Below are positions 27,542-36,228 of a stretch of 64,000 nt of DNA, piece after piece. A program made the position numbers and the translations under genes. The notes beneath the pieces were generated by a model that was not told the origin of the DNA, ran no database searches, and saw only the letters and a list, made by a program, of their open reading frames with translations. The DNA is from Mycolicibacterium aichiense (GTDB lineage Bacteria > Actinomycetota > Actinomycetes > Mycobacteriales > Mycobacteriaceae), in contig NZ_AP022561.1 of NCBI RefSeq assembly GCF_010726245.1, positions 2,666,001 through 2,730,000 of the forward strand, read 5' to 3'. The first letter of the stretch is position 1. Every line of letters begins with the position of its first letter.

Positions 27542-28332
27542 TGGCCGCGCCCCGATCGACACTCATCGACGTGGTCGACCGCTCCCCGCTGATGGCGGCC
27601 GATCACGACCGGGCCGGCTGGGTCGGGTTGTTCACCGCTGACGGCCGGGTCGAGGACCCCGTCGGATCGCGCCCGCACATCGGGCCGCTGCAGATCGGGC
27701 GGTTCTACGACACCTTCATCGCACCGCGCCGGATCGTGTTCCGTCACGAGGGCGACATCGTGTCGGGCACCACCGTCATCCGAGATGTGGTGCTCGATGT
27801 GGGGATGGGTCCCGCTGTGACGATGCACATCCCGGCGGTGCTGCGTTACGACCTGCGTGCGGTCGCCGAGGACTGGCGCATCGAGCGGTTGCGCGCCTAC
27901 TGGGAACTGCCGCCGATGATGGTGCAGTTCGCGCGCAATGGTCCGGCGGCGGTTCCGCAGGCGGTGGAACTGGGTCGCGCGCTCATCCGCAATCAACGGT
28001 GGCGCGGGACGCTGGGATTCGCCTCCGGGTTCAGGGGCCCCCGGTTCCGGGGCAAACGGACGGTGCGTGGCTTTCTCGACGCTGTCACCGCCGGTGATCA
28101 GTTGCGGGCCTGGCGTGCCCTCGGTTCGGGAGCGTTGATCACCCGCGGTGAGCAGAACCCGGTGAAGTTCGGCGCGTTCGTCGACGAGCTGGCGGGGGCT
28201 TCCTGGACGAAGATCATCGCTGCGGGCTCGTCGGTCACGGCGTCGCTGCACGGGCCGCGCGCCGGCGTGGTGATCGCCGAACTGGACACGGCCGGTGGGG
28301 CCATCACCCGGCTGCGCTATTTCGCCGAGTGA
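27541..28332 (+). CDS. Rv2042c-like hypothetical protein with SnoaL/NTF2-like halves
   Basis: A 263-residue protein following pncA with overlapping TGATG. It seems to contain two NTF2/SnoaL-like cone folds: residues 5-125 (LMAADHDRAGWVGLFTADGRVEDPVGSRPHIGPLQIGRFYDTFI) and 175-263 (FLDAVTAGDQLRAWRALGSGALI). Such folds bind small hydrophobic ligands or act as isomerases. Gene order and length agree with M. tuberculosis Rv2042c, which has no defined function. Confidence 0.82.
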   Translation: MAAPRSTLIDVVDRSPLMAADHDRAGWVGLFTADGRVEDPVGSRPHIGPLQIGRFYDTFIAPRRIVFRHEGDIVSGTTVIRDVVLDVGMGPAVTMHIPAVLRYDLRAVAEDWRIERLRAYWELPPMMVQFARNGPAAVPQAVELGRALIRNQRWRGTLGFASGFRGPRFRGKRTVRGFLDAVTAGDQLRAWRALGSGALITRGEQNPVKFGAFVDELAGASWTKIIAAGSSVTASLHGPRAGVVIAELDTAGGAITRLRYFAE

Positions 28333-28344
28333 GCGACTGCGGCG

Positions 28345-29166
28345 CTACATCCGCGCGAAGCGCGCCATGACGAAGCAATAGGCACCGTAGGCGGCGAAGC
28401 CGACCGCCGCCGCGATCAGCAGCACCTTGCCGAACGGCGCCTGGCCGAGACTCTTGACCGCGGCGTCCAGCCCGGCGCCCTTGGCGGGATCGGCCGTCAC
28501 GGTGGCTACCACCAGCAACACCCCGGCGCCGCCCAGCGCGACGCCCTTGGCGGTGTATCCGGCGATGCCGAGGGGAGTGATCAGCGGACCACCCCCGGTC
28601 ACGGTGAGGTCCTCCTCGAACTTCGTCGAGATGCCTTTGTAGACGTGGTAGCCGCCGATGCAGATGATCACGACCGCGGCGATCAGCAGAATGCCTGTGC
28701 CCCAGCCGGTTTGCAGCAGTCGCGCGGTGAGACCGGTGTTCTGCTCTCTGCTCGACTGGCCGCCACCACCGGCGAATCGCACAGCGGCCAAGCCGATGCC
28801 GACGTAAACAACGGCCAGCGCGCCGGACTTGATCCGGTCGAATGCGTCCGAGGCGCCGTCATGTTCGCGACCCGGCTCGGTGGGATGAGAACCGAGGATC
28901 GCCTCGGCCACACGCCACAGCGCAAGTGCGACCAGACCGGCCGCGGCGAGCCACAAGGCTACCGCGCCGCCGGGCTGGGCGGCCAGCGTCGCCATCGCGC
29001 CGGACTGATCGGCGTTTCCCGCCGCGCCAAAAGCCAGATGCACGATGATGTAGGCGATTACCAGATGCAACACCCCGCTGATGCTGTACCCGGCCCGGGC
29101 CGCGAGCTCGAAGGGCCTGCTTCCAGTGGCTGCTCGCGCAGCACCGTGCATCGCATTGTCAGCCAC
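28345..29166 (-). CDS. DUF1206 family membrane protein
   Basis: A 273-residue protein with six hydrophobic segments arranged as three related pairs. Each pair carries an ARAGYSISGVLHLVIAYI-like or AGYTAKGVALGGAGVLLV-like motif, the internal threefold repeat typical of DUF1206. A charged loop (EKFDRIKS-like, here DAFDRIKSGA) precedes the second pair. Function unknown. It starts at GTG 29166, lies 10 nt downstream of mddA, and may be co-transcribed with it. Confidence 0.85.
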   Translation of the reverse strand: MADNAMHGAARAATGSRPFELAARAGYSISGVLHLVIAYIIVHLAFGAAGNADQSGAMATLAAQPGGAVALWLAAAGLVALALWRVAEAILGSHPTEPGREHDGASDAFDRIKSGALAVVYVGIGLAAVRFAGGGGQSSREQNTGLTARLLQTGWGTGILLIAAVVIICIGGYHVYKGISTKFEEDLTVTGGGPLITPLGIAGYTAKGVALGGAGVLLVVATVTADPAKGAGLDAAVKSLGQAPFGKVLLIAAAVGFAAYGAYCFVMARFARM

Positions 29167-29176
29167 GAAGTTCGGG

Positions 29177-29998
29177 TTACCCCCGCGGGGCAGGGGAAAA
29201 ACCGTCCGGCGTGGCGCCGGTCACCGGGCATGACCGCGAGCGCAAACCGGGCACCAGCATCGGAACCTGCGTGCGGTAGTCCCGGTAGCTGTCGCCGAGC
29301 TCGGCGATCAGATCGCGCTCCTCGAGCTGCAGGGCCACCAGGATGTAGCCGGTCGTACCGACCGCGAACAGCAGATGACCCACGGTCATCTTCGGAGTCG
29401 CCCAGAAGGCGATCAGGAAGCCCAGCATCAGGGGGTGACGAACCAGCCGGTAGAGCAAGGTGGCCCGGAATCCCGTCCGACGGTGCGGCGAACCGCGCCA
29501 GGCCGCGAACACCTGGCGCAACCCGAACAGCTCGAAGTGGTCGATCATGAACGTCGCGGCCAAGACGGTGGTCCACCCAGCCGCGAACACCGTCCACAGC
29601 AGTGCCCGGACCGCCGGCTGGTCTACCTGCCAGATCACCCCGGGCATGGTCCGCCACTGCCAATACAGCAGCAGCAGAACAAGACTGGCCAGCAGAACAT
29701 AGGTGCTGCGTTCCATGGCGTGCGGCACGAAACGTGTCCACCACCTTTTGAAGGCGGGTCTGGCCATCACGCTGTGCTGGACGGCGAACAGCCCCAGCAG
29801 CGCCGTGTTGATCACGAGTGCAAGGCCCCACGGGGCACCGTCGATGCCGTGGTCGACCGTGCGTGGCACGACGATGCCGCCGACGAAGACGACGGCGTAG
29901 CAGAAGGCGACGAGGAAGACGAGGTAGCTCGCCACCCCGTAACCCGCAATGAGGATGCGGCTGGTCCGCTCTTGCGCGGACGGTGGATTGTGTGTCAT
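29177..29998 (-). CDS. mddA: Methanethiol S-methyltransferase MddA
   Basis: A 273-residue integral membrane methyltransferase of the isoprenylcysteine methyltransferase/NnrU-like superfamily. Features matching MddA are LFAVQHSVMARPAFKRWWTRFVPHAMERSTYVLLASLVLLLLYWQWRT, DHFELFGLRQV, LYRLVRHPLMLGFLIAFW and the ending EERDLIAELGDSYRDYR. MddA methylates methanethiol with SAM to give dimethyl sulfide in soil bacteria and mycobacteria. The motif match is strong; no methanethiol source gene is adjacent. Confidence 0.85.
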   Translation of the reverse strand: MTHNPPSAQERTSRILIAGYGVASYLVFLVAFCYAVVFVGGIVVPRTVDHGIDGAPWGLALVINTALLGLFAVQHSVMARPAFKRWWTRFVPHAMERSTYVLLASLVLLLLYWQWRTMPGVIWQVDQPAVRALLWTVFAAGWTTVLAATFMIDHFELFGLRQVFAAWRGSPHRRTGFRATLLYRLVRHPLMLGFLIAFWATPKMTVGHLLFAVGTTGYILVALQLEERDLIAELGDSYRDYRTQVPMLVPGLRSRSCPVTGATPDGFSPAPRG

Positions 29999-30058
29999 AG
30001 CTCCGATGCTCGTCGGAGAAGACGGCCGCCAGCATGGGGCATTCGCCCCAACTGTCGC

Positions 30059-31636
30059 TCAGCTCAACGGCTCCGTCAGACCGTGGCGCAACGCGTACAT
30101 GCTCGCACCGATCCGATTCGACACCCCGATCTTGGCGTAGGTCCGTTCGACGTGGTTGCGGGCCGTCTTCTCGCTGATCACCAGCGCGGCGGCGATCTCT
30201 TTGTTGGAGGCACCTCGAGCCACCAGGCACAGCACCTCGATCTCCCGCGGAGTGAGGCCGTCGGGCCTGGTCGAGCAACGTCGGCTCCGGTGCCCGCCGG
30301 CCTGCAGGACGGCCTCGGCGGCGACCTCGTCGAGTTCACCGGAGCGGATCCGGTCCCTAACCCGACGTGCGGCCGCCGCGGGATCTAGCGCGGTGCGGTA
30401 CGGCCTTGGCTCCAAGGCTGATTGATAGGCGACGGCAGCGGCGAGCACCCGGTCGGGCATACCGAGCGCCGAGCCCGGGAGGCTGCGCGGATAACCGGAC
30501 CCGTTGATGTGCTCGTGGTGGTTACCGGCGATCTGTGCGACCGGTTCGAGCCCGTTGATCCGGCTCAGGATCCGGGTGGTGAGGTACGGGTGCAATCGCA
30601 TCCGCTCGAACTCCGCTGCTGAGAGCGCGGCGGGCTTGGACCAGACCTGGTTGGAGACGCCGATGCGGCCCAGATCATGGACGTGACCGGCGCGGCGGAC
30701 AAGTGTCACGGTGTCCGCACCCAAGCCGACCGCTTCGGCGGCGTCACCCGCCAACTGCGCGACCGCACGCGAATGGCCAAGTGTGAAAGGACATTTCAGG
30801 TCCACGAAATCGCCGAGTGCGATCAGGAGCTCGTCGAGGGACTGCTGGTGCAGCGGTTCGTGGCGATCCGGTGCGCAGGACAGGGCGGCGTCCCAGACCT
30901 CGCCTGCGGGTGGGCCGGCGAGAATGTCGCCGGCGTGTGCGGTGAAGACGTCCACCACATCGGGGTCGAACTGCCCTCCGCGGCGTTGCACGGCCATGTC
31001 GACGGCCGCGCTCACTCCGCCTGTGCGGTGGTGCACCTCGGCCATGTCGGCGAGCTGGGCCACCCGCATCTCGATCGGGATGTCCGCGCCGCCGGCGCCG
31101 CTGGGCAGGCCGCTGCCGTCGAACCTTTCGAAGCTGAACTCCAGCGCGCGCTGGACGCCGGTGCCCAGGCCCATGCGGTCGGCCAACAGTGCTGCCGAGG
31201 TGCAGTGCGAGTGGATCAGTGCCGACATGTTGCCGCGAGCGTTGAGGAACAGCGTCGCGATCGAGGTGAGACGCTGCGTGATCGGTTCGCCCCGGCCGAT
31301 ATTGGCGGCCAGGAACCGGTAGTAGGGCAGCCCGGCCCAGTCGACGTGGTAGGCGTCGCGACGCACTGAGATGTCGTCGCCGAACCAGCCTGCGAACTCG
31401 TGCGAGTCGGCGTGACAGCCGATCCACATCACCAGCGTGCTGTAGTACACGCAATCGCGTTGCCCGCGATCGAGGCCGAGCCGGTCGGCGATGCGGGTTC
31501 CGATCAGCGCGGCCCGGAGCATGTGCTCGGCGGGCTGGCCGAGGCCGAGGTCGATCGCGACCGACAGGGCGGCCAGCATCTCGGCCCGGCTCGGCGCCCG
31601 CGACGGCGGGCCGGTGGGCGTCTTCGGCGCTGCCAC
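30059..31636 (-). CDS. HD-GYP domain protein with C-terminal LuxR DNA-binding domain
   Basis: A 525-residue protein. The N-terminal half is a degenerate HD region (LIHSHCTSAALLADRMG, FERFDGSGLPSG). The second half holds a full HD-GYP set: HSRAVAQLA, GHVHDLGRIGV, LHPYLTTRIL and NHHEHINGSGYP, which in active proteins hydrolyse cyclic di-GMP. A LuxR helix-turn-helix ends the protein (LTPREIEVLCLVARGASNKEIAAALVISEKTARNHVERTYAKIGVSNRIGA). A nucleotide-sensing transcription factor is inferred. GTG 31636 is preferred to GTG 31693, which would overlap the upstream gene. Confidence 0.83.
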   Translation of the reverse strand: MAAPKTPTGPPSRAPSRAEMLAALSVAIDLGLGQPAEHMLRAALIGTRIADRLGLDRGQRDCVYYSTLVMWIGCHADSHEFAGWFGDDISVRRDAYHVDWAGLPYYRFLAANIGRGEPITQRLTSIATLFLNARGNMSALIHSHCTSAALLADRMGLGTGVQRALEFSFERFDGSGLPSGAGGADIPIEMRVAQLADMAEVHHRTGGVSAAVDMAVQRRGGQFDPDVVDVFTAHAGDILAGPPAGEVWDAALSCAPDRHEPLHQQSLDELLIALGDFVDLKCPFTLGHSRAVAQLAGDAAEAVGLGADTVTLVRRAGHVHDLGRIGVSNQVWSKPAALSAAEFERMRLHPYLTTRILSRINGLEPVAQIAGNHHEHINGSGYPRSLPGSALGMPDRVLAAAVAYQSALEPRPYRTALDPAAAARRVRDRIRSGELDEVAAEAVLQAGGHRSRRCSTRPDGLTPREIEVLCLVARGASNKEIAAALVISEKTARNHVERTYAKIGVSNRIGASMYALRHGLTEPLS

Positions 31637-31653
31637 GAGCTCGATTGTGCTCC

Positions 31654-32406
31654 CTAACCCACGGTGCGGGGTTCGGTTGGCGCGGTCTGGCACGCCGGGG
31701 CATGGCGTCGCGGGTCGAAACTGTCGAACTGCGCGCTACCGATCACGCAGAGGCCGCGCTGCGGAAGCCGGAAATCGGCCAGCCTGCTCTGGGTGGCCAG
31801 CGGGGCGACGGCGCCCAGGCTGACGCCGTCGAGAACCGCCCGTGAGCGGCGCACCGCCCAGATCTGGCGCGGCGCCACCCGGAACTGCTGTCCGTTCGGG
31901 GCGGAACCGGCCAATCGTATTCCGCCGGTCCGCAGGAGCGGGCCCGCGATCCGGCTTATCGCTTCGAGTACGGCAACGCTGCCCCATGCTCGTTCGGGCA
32001 TGGCCTGTCCGAGCCGGCTGACCGCGCGGGTGATCGGCGTGCTGCTCATGCCGACGGTCCACCGCAGCAGCCCGGGGATGGCGATGTCCAGGGACCAGGG
32101 GTCGGTCCAGGACATGGTGATGTCGCATTGCACGGCGGGAACCGTTGTGGCGGAACTGAAATAGCGGGAGCAGCTCTGCTCGGCGGGCGTGGTGGCATAG
32201 AAGGTCCATCGACCGTCGGGATCGCGATGCCACACCGAGCGGTAGGCGGGGGAGAACGAGGATGCGCCGAAGTCCCGGTATGCCAGATAGTGCCCGGTGG
32301 CGAACGGCAGGCCCATGATGCCGAATCCGGTGACCCGGTCATCGGTGCCGGCAGGCAGGCTCGGATGATCTGCGACGGCGTGCAATGCGCTGTGAGGTGT
32401 GGTCAT
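31654..32406 (-). CDS. Hypothetical protein
   Basis: A 250-residue protein with no recognised family. It has FGIMGLPFATGHYLAYRDFGASSFSPAYRSVWHRDPDGRWTFYATTPAEQSCSRYFSS, a pattern of alternating strands and aromatic residues like lipocalin or hydroxylase-associated proteins, then a helical middle and a C-terminal strand-rich half. ATG 32406 is chosen because upstream sequence adds only 12 unlikely residues. It lies 17 nt before the HD-GYP regulator on the same strand and may be co-transcribed with it. Confidence 0.65.
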   Translation of the reverse strand: MTTPHSALHAVADHPSLPAGTDDRVTGFGIMGLPFATGHYLAYRDFGASSFSPAYRSVWHRDPDGRWTFYATTPAEQSCSRYFSSATTVPAVQCDITMSWTDPWSLDIAIPGLLRWTVGMSSTPITRAVSRLGQAMPERAWGSVAVLEAISRIAGPLLRTGGIRLAGSAPNGQQFRVAPRQIWAVRRSRAVLDGVSLGAVAPLATQSRLADFRLPQRGLCVIGSAQFDSFDPRRHAPACQTAPTEPRTVG

Positions 32407-32459
32407 GGCCCAATGCTCGCCTCCTGCAGGGGCTCCCGGCATGGGGCAGCTGCCTCACA

Positions 32460-33116
32460 TCACTCGCGCTTGCGCAGGGTCTCCCAGTCGTGCTCGGACT
32501 CGAGTTGGGCGATCAGGGCGCGGGTGCGCTCCCGCAACAGCAGGGTCAACCCGATGCCTGCGATGATCGCGATGACCAGCGCAACCCAGGAGAACCGCGC
32601 CAGCCACTTCTCGGCGGCCAGGCCGAGGTAGTAGACCACCGCGGTGGTGCCCCCCGCCCAGCAGACCGCGCCGGACGCGTTGGCGGCGAGGAAGCGGCCG
32701 TAGTGCATGTGCAGGGCGCCCGCCAGCGGGCCTGCCAGGATTCGCAGCAGCGCGATGAAGCGGCCGAAGAACACCGCCCACACACCCCACCGGGAGAACA
32801 GCTGCTTGGCCAGCGCCACGTGCCCCGGGCCGAAGTGTTTCGGGAAGCGTGTGCCCAGCCGCTCGAACAACCCCATGCCGAACCGCCGGCCGATCGTGTA
32901 GCCGATCGAGTCACCGATGATGGCGCCGATCGTGGCGGCGGCACCCACCCACACCGGACTGATGTCGAGGGTGTGCCTGCTGGCCAGCAGTGCGGCGCTC
33001 ACCAAGGCGATTTCGCCAGGCAAGGGGATGCCCAGGCTCTCCAGCCCGATGATCAGGCCGACGATCAGGTACACCGCCAGCGGTGGGATGGATTCCAGTA
33101 TCGCGTCGACCGTCAC
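32460..33116 (-). CDS. DedA family membrane protein
   Basis: A 218-residue member of the DedA/SNARE-associated family, several of which are lipid (undecaprenyl phosphate) flippases. Seen: the amphipathic opening LAVYLIVGLIIGLESLGIPLPGE, GDSIGYTIGRRFG, and FGRFIALLRILAGPLAGALHMHYGRFLAANASGAVCW, which carries the conserved Arg-rich motif. The C-terminal tail is basic and acidic mixed. It follows the potC gene on the same strand after 62 nt without evident coupling. Confidence 0.88.
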   Translation of the reverse strand: MTVDAILESIPPLAVYLIVGLIIGLESLGIPLPGEIALVSAALLASRHTLDISPVWVGAAATIGAIIGDSIGYTIGRRFGMGLFERLGTRFPKHFGPGHVALAKQLFSRWGVWAVFFGRFIALLRILAGPLAGALHMHYGRFLAANASGAVCWAGGTTAVVYYLGLAAEKWLARFSWVALVIAIIAGIGLTLLLRERTRALIAQLESEHDWETLRKRE

Positions 33117-33178
33117 CCGCCAAGGATGCCGTACCGATTGCGATTACCGGAGCGAACCGGCCGGTTCGCGTGTCGAAC

Positions 33179-34042
33179 TCAGGTGTCGCGCTTGCGCCGG
33201 TACAGCGTTCCGGCGGCCAGCAGCACCAGGCTGATCACCAGGATCGCGGTGGCGAGCACGTTGATCTGCGGTGGCACAGCGGCTTTCACCGCGGCGTTCA
33301 CGTACAGCGGATACGTCACCGTCGAGCCACTGACGAAGTAGGTGATGATGAAATCGTCCAACGACAGGGCGAACGAGAGCATTGCGGCCGCCACGATGCC
33401 CGGCACGATCAGCGGCAGCGTCACCTTGAAGAACGTCCGGCTTGGCCCGGCGCCCAGGTCCAGCGAGGCATCCTCGAGTGTCCAGTCGAAACCACGGATC
33501 CGGGCACGCACCGTCATCGCGATGAAGCTGATCTCGAAAGCCACGTGGGCGATCACGATCGTGGTGTAACCGGTGGCCCAGCCCAGGTCGAGAAACAGGG
33601 TGAGCAGCGATGCGCCCATGACCACCTCGGGGGAGGTCAGCGGCAGGACCAAGAAGGTATCGACCGCCTTGCTGCCGCGAAAGCGTTGGCGCACAAGGGC
33701 GATCGCGACCAGTGTGCCGAGAACACCTGCGATCAGGGTCGACACCGCAGCCACGTTCAGGCTCAGCTTCAGCGCTTCGGTCAGGGCCGGGTACTTGAAC
33801 GGGTTGGCCCAGTTGTCCAGCGTGAAGCCCTGCCAGGTGTAGTTGAACTTCCCGGCCGGGTTGTTGAACGAGAAGATGACGATCACCAGGATCGGCAGGA
33901 ACAGATAGCAGAGCACCAAGCCGGCGATGACCCGCAGGGCGATATCGCCGAGCTTGAACGTGCCGCGAAAGTTGCGGCCCGGCTTGGCCAGTCCGCCGTG
34001 GTCGATGGTCTGGGCGATCGCCGCACCGGCCTCGGTGGTCAT
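33179..34042 (-). CDS. potC: Polyamine-type ABC transporter permease PotC
   Basis: A 287-residue inner-membrane permease of the spermidine/putrescine family. Six hydrophobic segments, the opening LPILVIVIFSFNN and the cytoplasmic ATPase-contact loop EDASLDLGAGPSRTFFKVTLPLIVPG are seen. It is the last gene of the potA-D-B-C operon. Its start codon lies in the second copy of a 35-bp tandem duplication. Spermidine/putrescine specificity is by family similarity. Confidence 0.9.
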   Translation of the reverse strand: MTTEAGAAIAQTIDHGGLAKPGRNFRGTFKLGDIALRVIAGLVLCYLFLPILVIVIFSFNNPAGKFNYTWQGFTLDNWANPFKYPALTEALKLSLNVAAVSTLIAGVLGTLVAIALVRQRFRGSKAVDTFLVLPLTSPEVVMGASLLTLFLDLGWATGYTTIVIAHVAFEISFIAMTVRARIRGFDWTLEDASLDLGAGPSRTFFKVTLPLIVPGIVAAAMLSFALSLDDFIITYFVSGSTVTYPLYVNAAVKAAVPPQINVLATAILVISLVLLAAGTLYRRKRDT

Positions 34043-34101
34043 GCGCGATCCCGCTTCGCTTCTCGCTGGGAAGTCATGCGCGATCCCGCTTCGCTTCTCG
34101 C
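34038..34101 (-). repeat. Tandem 35-bp duplication between potB and potC
   Basis: A 29-bp sequence (34038-34066, repeated at 34073-34101) recurs with 35-bp spacing. Each copy contains GCGAGAAGCGAAGCGGG then ATCGCGCATGA on the minus strand, so the start-codon context of potC is duplicated. The extra ATG (34078) is out of frame with potC and opens a 12-codon frame whose stop overlaps the potC start. Confidence 0.85.
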
Positions 34102-34108
34102 CGGGCTG

Positions 34109-34984
34109 TCATACCAGATCCTCCGTACCCAGCGCCCGGGTGTAGATCAGCACGCCGACCAGGATCAGCGCCATCAGCACGAAGCTGAGTGCGGCTGCGG
34201 CCGGGTAGTCCTTGACCACCAGGAACTGCTTCTGGATGACGTTGCCGATCATCCTGGTCTGGGTGCTGCCCAGATAGTCGGCGTTGATGAAGTCACCGAC
34301 CGATGGGATGAACACCAGCATGCTGCCCGCCAGGATGCCCGGCATCGCCAACGGCACGATCACTTTCCCGAACATCCTGCGGTTGGTGCCGTACAAGTCG
34401 CGGGACGCCTCCAGGAGGCGGGCGTCGATCTTCTCCAGGCTGACGTAGAGCGGCAGGATCATGAAGATGATCCAGTTGTAGGTCAGGCCGCCGATGACAG
34501 CCCAACCGGTCGACAGCAGGCGGCCTTCGGACGGCAGCAGGCCGATCGTCCCCAACGCATGGACCACCCAGCCGTCGTCGGCCAGAATCGTCTTCCAGGC
34601 CAGGGTCCGGATCAGGAACGTCACGAAGAACGGCAGGATCACCAATCCGAGCAGCATGTTCTTGTACCGCCCCGCCTTGAAGGCGATCACGTACGCCAGC
34701 GGGAAGGCCAACAGCACGCACAGCACCGTCGCGGCCAGCGCATAGCCGAACGAGCGCAGGATCTGCTCCCGGTATTCGCTCAGCGCATCGCCGTAGTTGC
34801 TGAAATCCCACGCGAAGGTCAGCTCGGGCAGGTAGATGGAACCACCCATGGTCGACAGCGACGTCCGGAACAGCGAGACGAACGGAATGACGTAGAAGAC
34901 CCCGAGATACGCCAGGGCGGGCAGGATCATCAGGTACGGAGCGATCTTGCTCCGTTGCCTATTGCTACTGGCTACTCCTGCCAT
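34109..34984 (-). CDS. potB: Polyamine-type ABC transporter permease PotB
   Basis: A 291-residue permease paired with PotC. It has about six membrane segments, the periplasmic loop SLSTMGGSIYLPELTFAWDFSNYGDALSEYREQILRSFGYALAATV and the EAA loop LLEASRDLYGTNRRMFGKVIVPLAMPG. It starts 4 nt after potD ends, so the operon is continuous. It forms the transmembrane channel with PotC. Confidence 0.9.
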   Translation of the reverse strand: MAGVASSNRQRSKIAPYLMILPALAYLGVFYVIPFVSLFRTSLSTMGGSIYLPELTFAWDFSNYGDALSEYREQILRSFGYALAATVLCVLLAFPLAYVIAFKAGRYKNMLLGLVILPFFVTFLIRTLAWKTILADDGWVVHALGTIGLLPSEGRLLSTGWAVIGGLTYNWIIFMILPLYVSLEKIDARLLEASRDLYGTNRRMFGKVIVPLAMPGILAGSMLVFIPSVGDFINADYLGSTQTRMIGNVIQKQFLVVKDYPAAAALSFVLMALILVGVLIYTRALGTEDLV

Positions 34985-34988
34985 CGCG

Positions 34989-36173
34989 TTACCCGCCGGT
35001 GACGGCGGAGTAGGCCTTGTTGAACTCGTCGGTCTGCTGGTCGGTGAGCGCAGCCCACGTCTTCAGCTTGTCGAGGGTCGCCTTCGGCGGGTTGATCAAC
35101 GGGTTCGCGGCCAGGCCGGGATCGATCTTGTTGAGCTCATCGGTCATGTCGGACAACACCGGCACGTACTGGGTGTGTGCGATCAGCTTCGCGTAGTTGG
35201 CCCGGTCGTAGACGTAGTTGATCCACGCCTCGGCGGCCTTCTGGTTCTGGGTGGTGTAGGGGATCACCATGGTGTCGACGAACGTCGTGCCACCGGTCTC
35301 GGGCACCACGAACTTCAGGTCCGGGTTGTCCTTCTGCAGCTGGACCACGTCGCCCGAATATGCCTGGGCGATAACGACATTGCCGGAGGCCAGGTCGTCG
35401 GCGTAGTCGTTGCCGGTGAATCGGCGAATCTGGCCGGCGTCCTTCTGCTGCTTGATCAGCTCGACCGCCTTGTTCACGCCGTCGCTGGTCGGATTCTCCA
35501 CCGAGCTGCCCTGCGACAACATGATCATGCCGAGTCCGTCCTGGGTGTCGGCGAGCAGGCTGATCTTGCCCTTGAACGCGGGATCCCACAGATCATCGAT
35601 CTTGGTGATGTCGCGACCGGTCGCGGCCCGGTTGTAGGCCAGCGCCGTCATACCGGACATGTAGGGCGCACTGAACTTGCGGCCCGGGTCGGCCTTGGCG
35701 TTGAGCAGGTCTTCGCGCATGTTCTTCTTGTTGGTCCAACGGCTTTCGCTGATCCCGTTGAGCCAGCCCAGCCCGTTGAGCCGGGCCGCCATGAACTGGG
35801 TGGGCACCACCAGGTCGGCGCCGATGTCCTGCTTGCGCGACAGCGGCTCCTTGTTCTTGGCGAACCACTCCTCGTTGTCGTTGTAGTCCTCTTTGTAATC
35901 GACCGTGATTCCGGTGGCGGTCTGGAACGCCGCGACGAAACCGTCGGCCATGTAGAGCGGCCAGTTGGAGATGCGGAGCTTCCCGGTGGCCGGCGAGCCG
36001 TCATCGGACGGGGTGGCGGGGCCGCTCGAGCTGCTCTTGTTGTCGGACTTGCTACACGCCGCGAGGAATGAGGGTCCGAGGACCAGCGCGGCTGCGGCCG
36101 CGGCACCGCCGCCGATGAACCGGCGCCGTGACGCGTTCGAGGCAAAGATCCGGGGGTCGTTCTCTGTGGCCAT
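34989..36173 (-). CDS. potD: Polyamine-type substrate-binding lipoprotein
   Basis: A 394-residue extracytoplasmic binding protein. The signal contains a Tat-like SRRRFIGGG (15-23), and the lipobox LAAC puts lipidation at Cys40. The mature part has LRISNWPLYMADG, the PotD-like opening, then VVPTQFMAARLNGLGWLNGI, GNDYADDLASGNVVIAQAYSGDV and FVDTMVIPYTTQNQKAAEAWINYVYD. A combined Tat and lipid anchor is inferred from motifs. Between potA and potB. Confidence 0.9.
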   Translation of the reverse strand: MATENDPRIFASNASRRRFIGGGAAAAAALVLGPSFLAACSKSDNKSSSSGPATPSDDGSPATGKLRISNWPLYMADGFVAAFQTATGITVDYKEDYNDNEEWFAKNKEPLSRKQDIGADLVVPTQFMAARLNGLGWLNGISESRWTNKKNMREDLLNAKADPGRKFSAPYMSGMTALAYNRAATGRDITKIDDLWDPAFKGKISLLADTQDGLGMIMLSQGSSVENPTSDGVNKAVELIKQQKDAGQIRRFTGNDYADDLASGNVVIAQAYSGDVVQLQKDNPDLKFVVPETGGTTFVDTMVIPYTTQNQKAAEAWINYVYDRANYAKLIAHTQYVPVLSDMTDELNKIDPGLAANPLINPPKATLDKLKTWAALTDQQTDEFNKAYSAVTGG

Positions 36174-36228
36174 GTGCCGTAATGCCTTTCGTAAGGGGAA
36201 GGTCGAGGGACGAAGAGCGGATCGTTGT

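Noticed and set aside
33083..35002. 639-residue plus-strand frame across the pot permease genes
   Set aside because: Gln/Arg/Asp-rich shadow sequence of two clear permeases.
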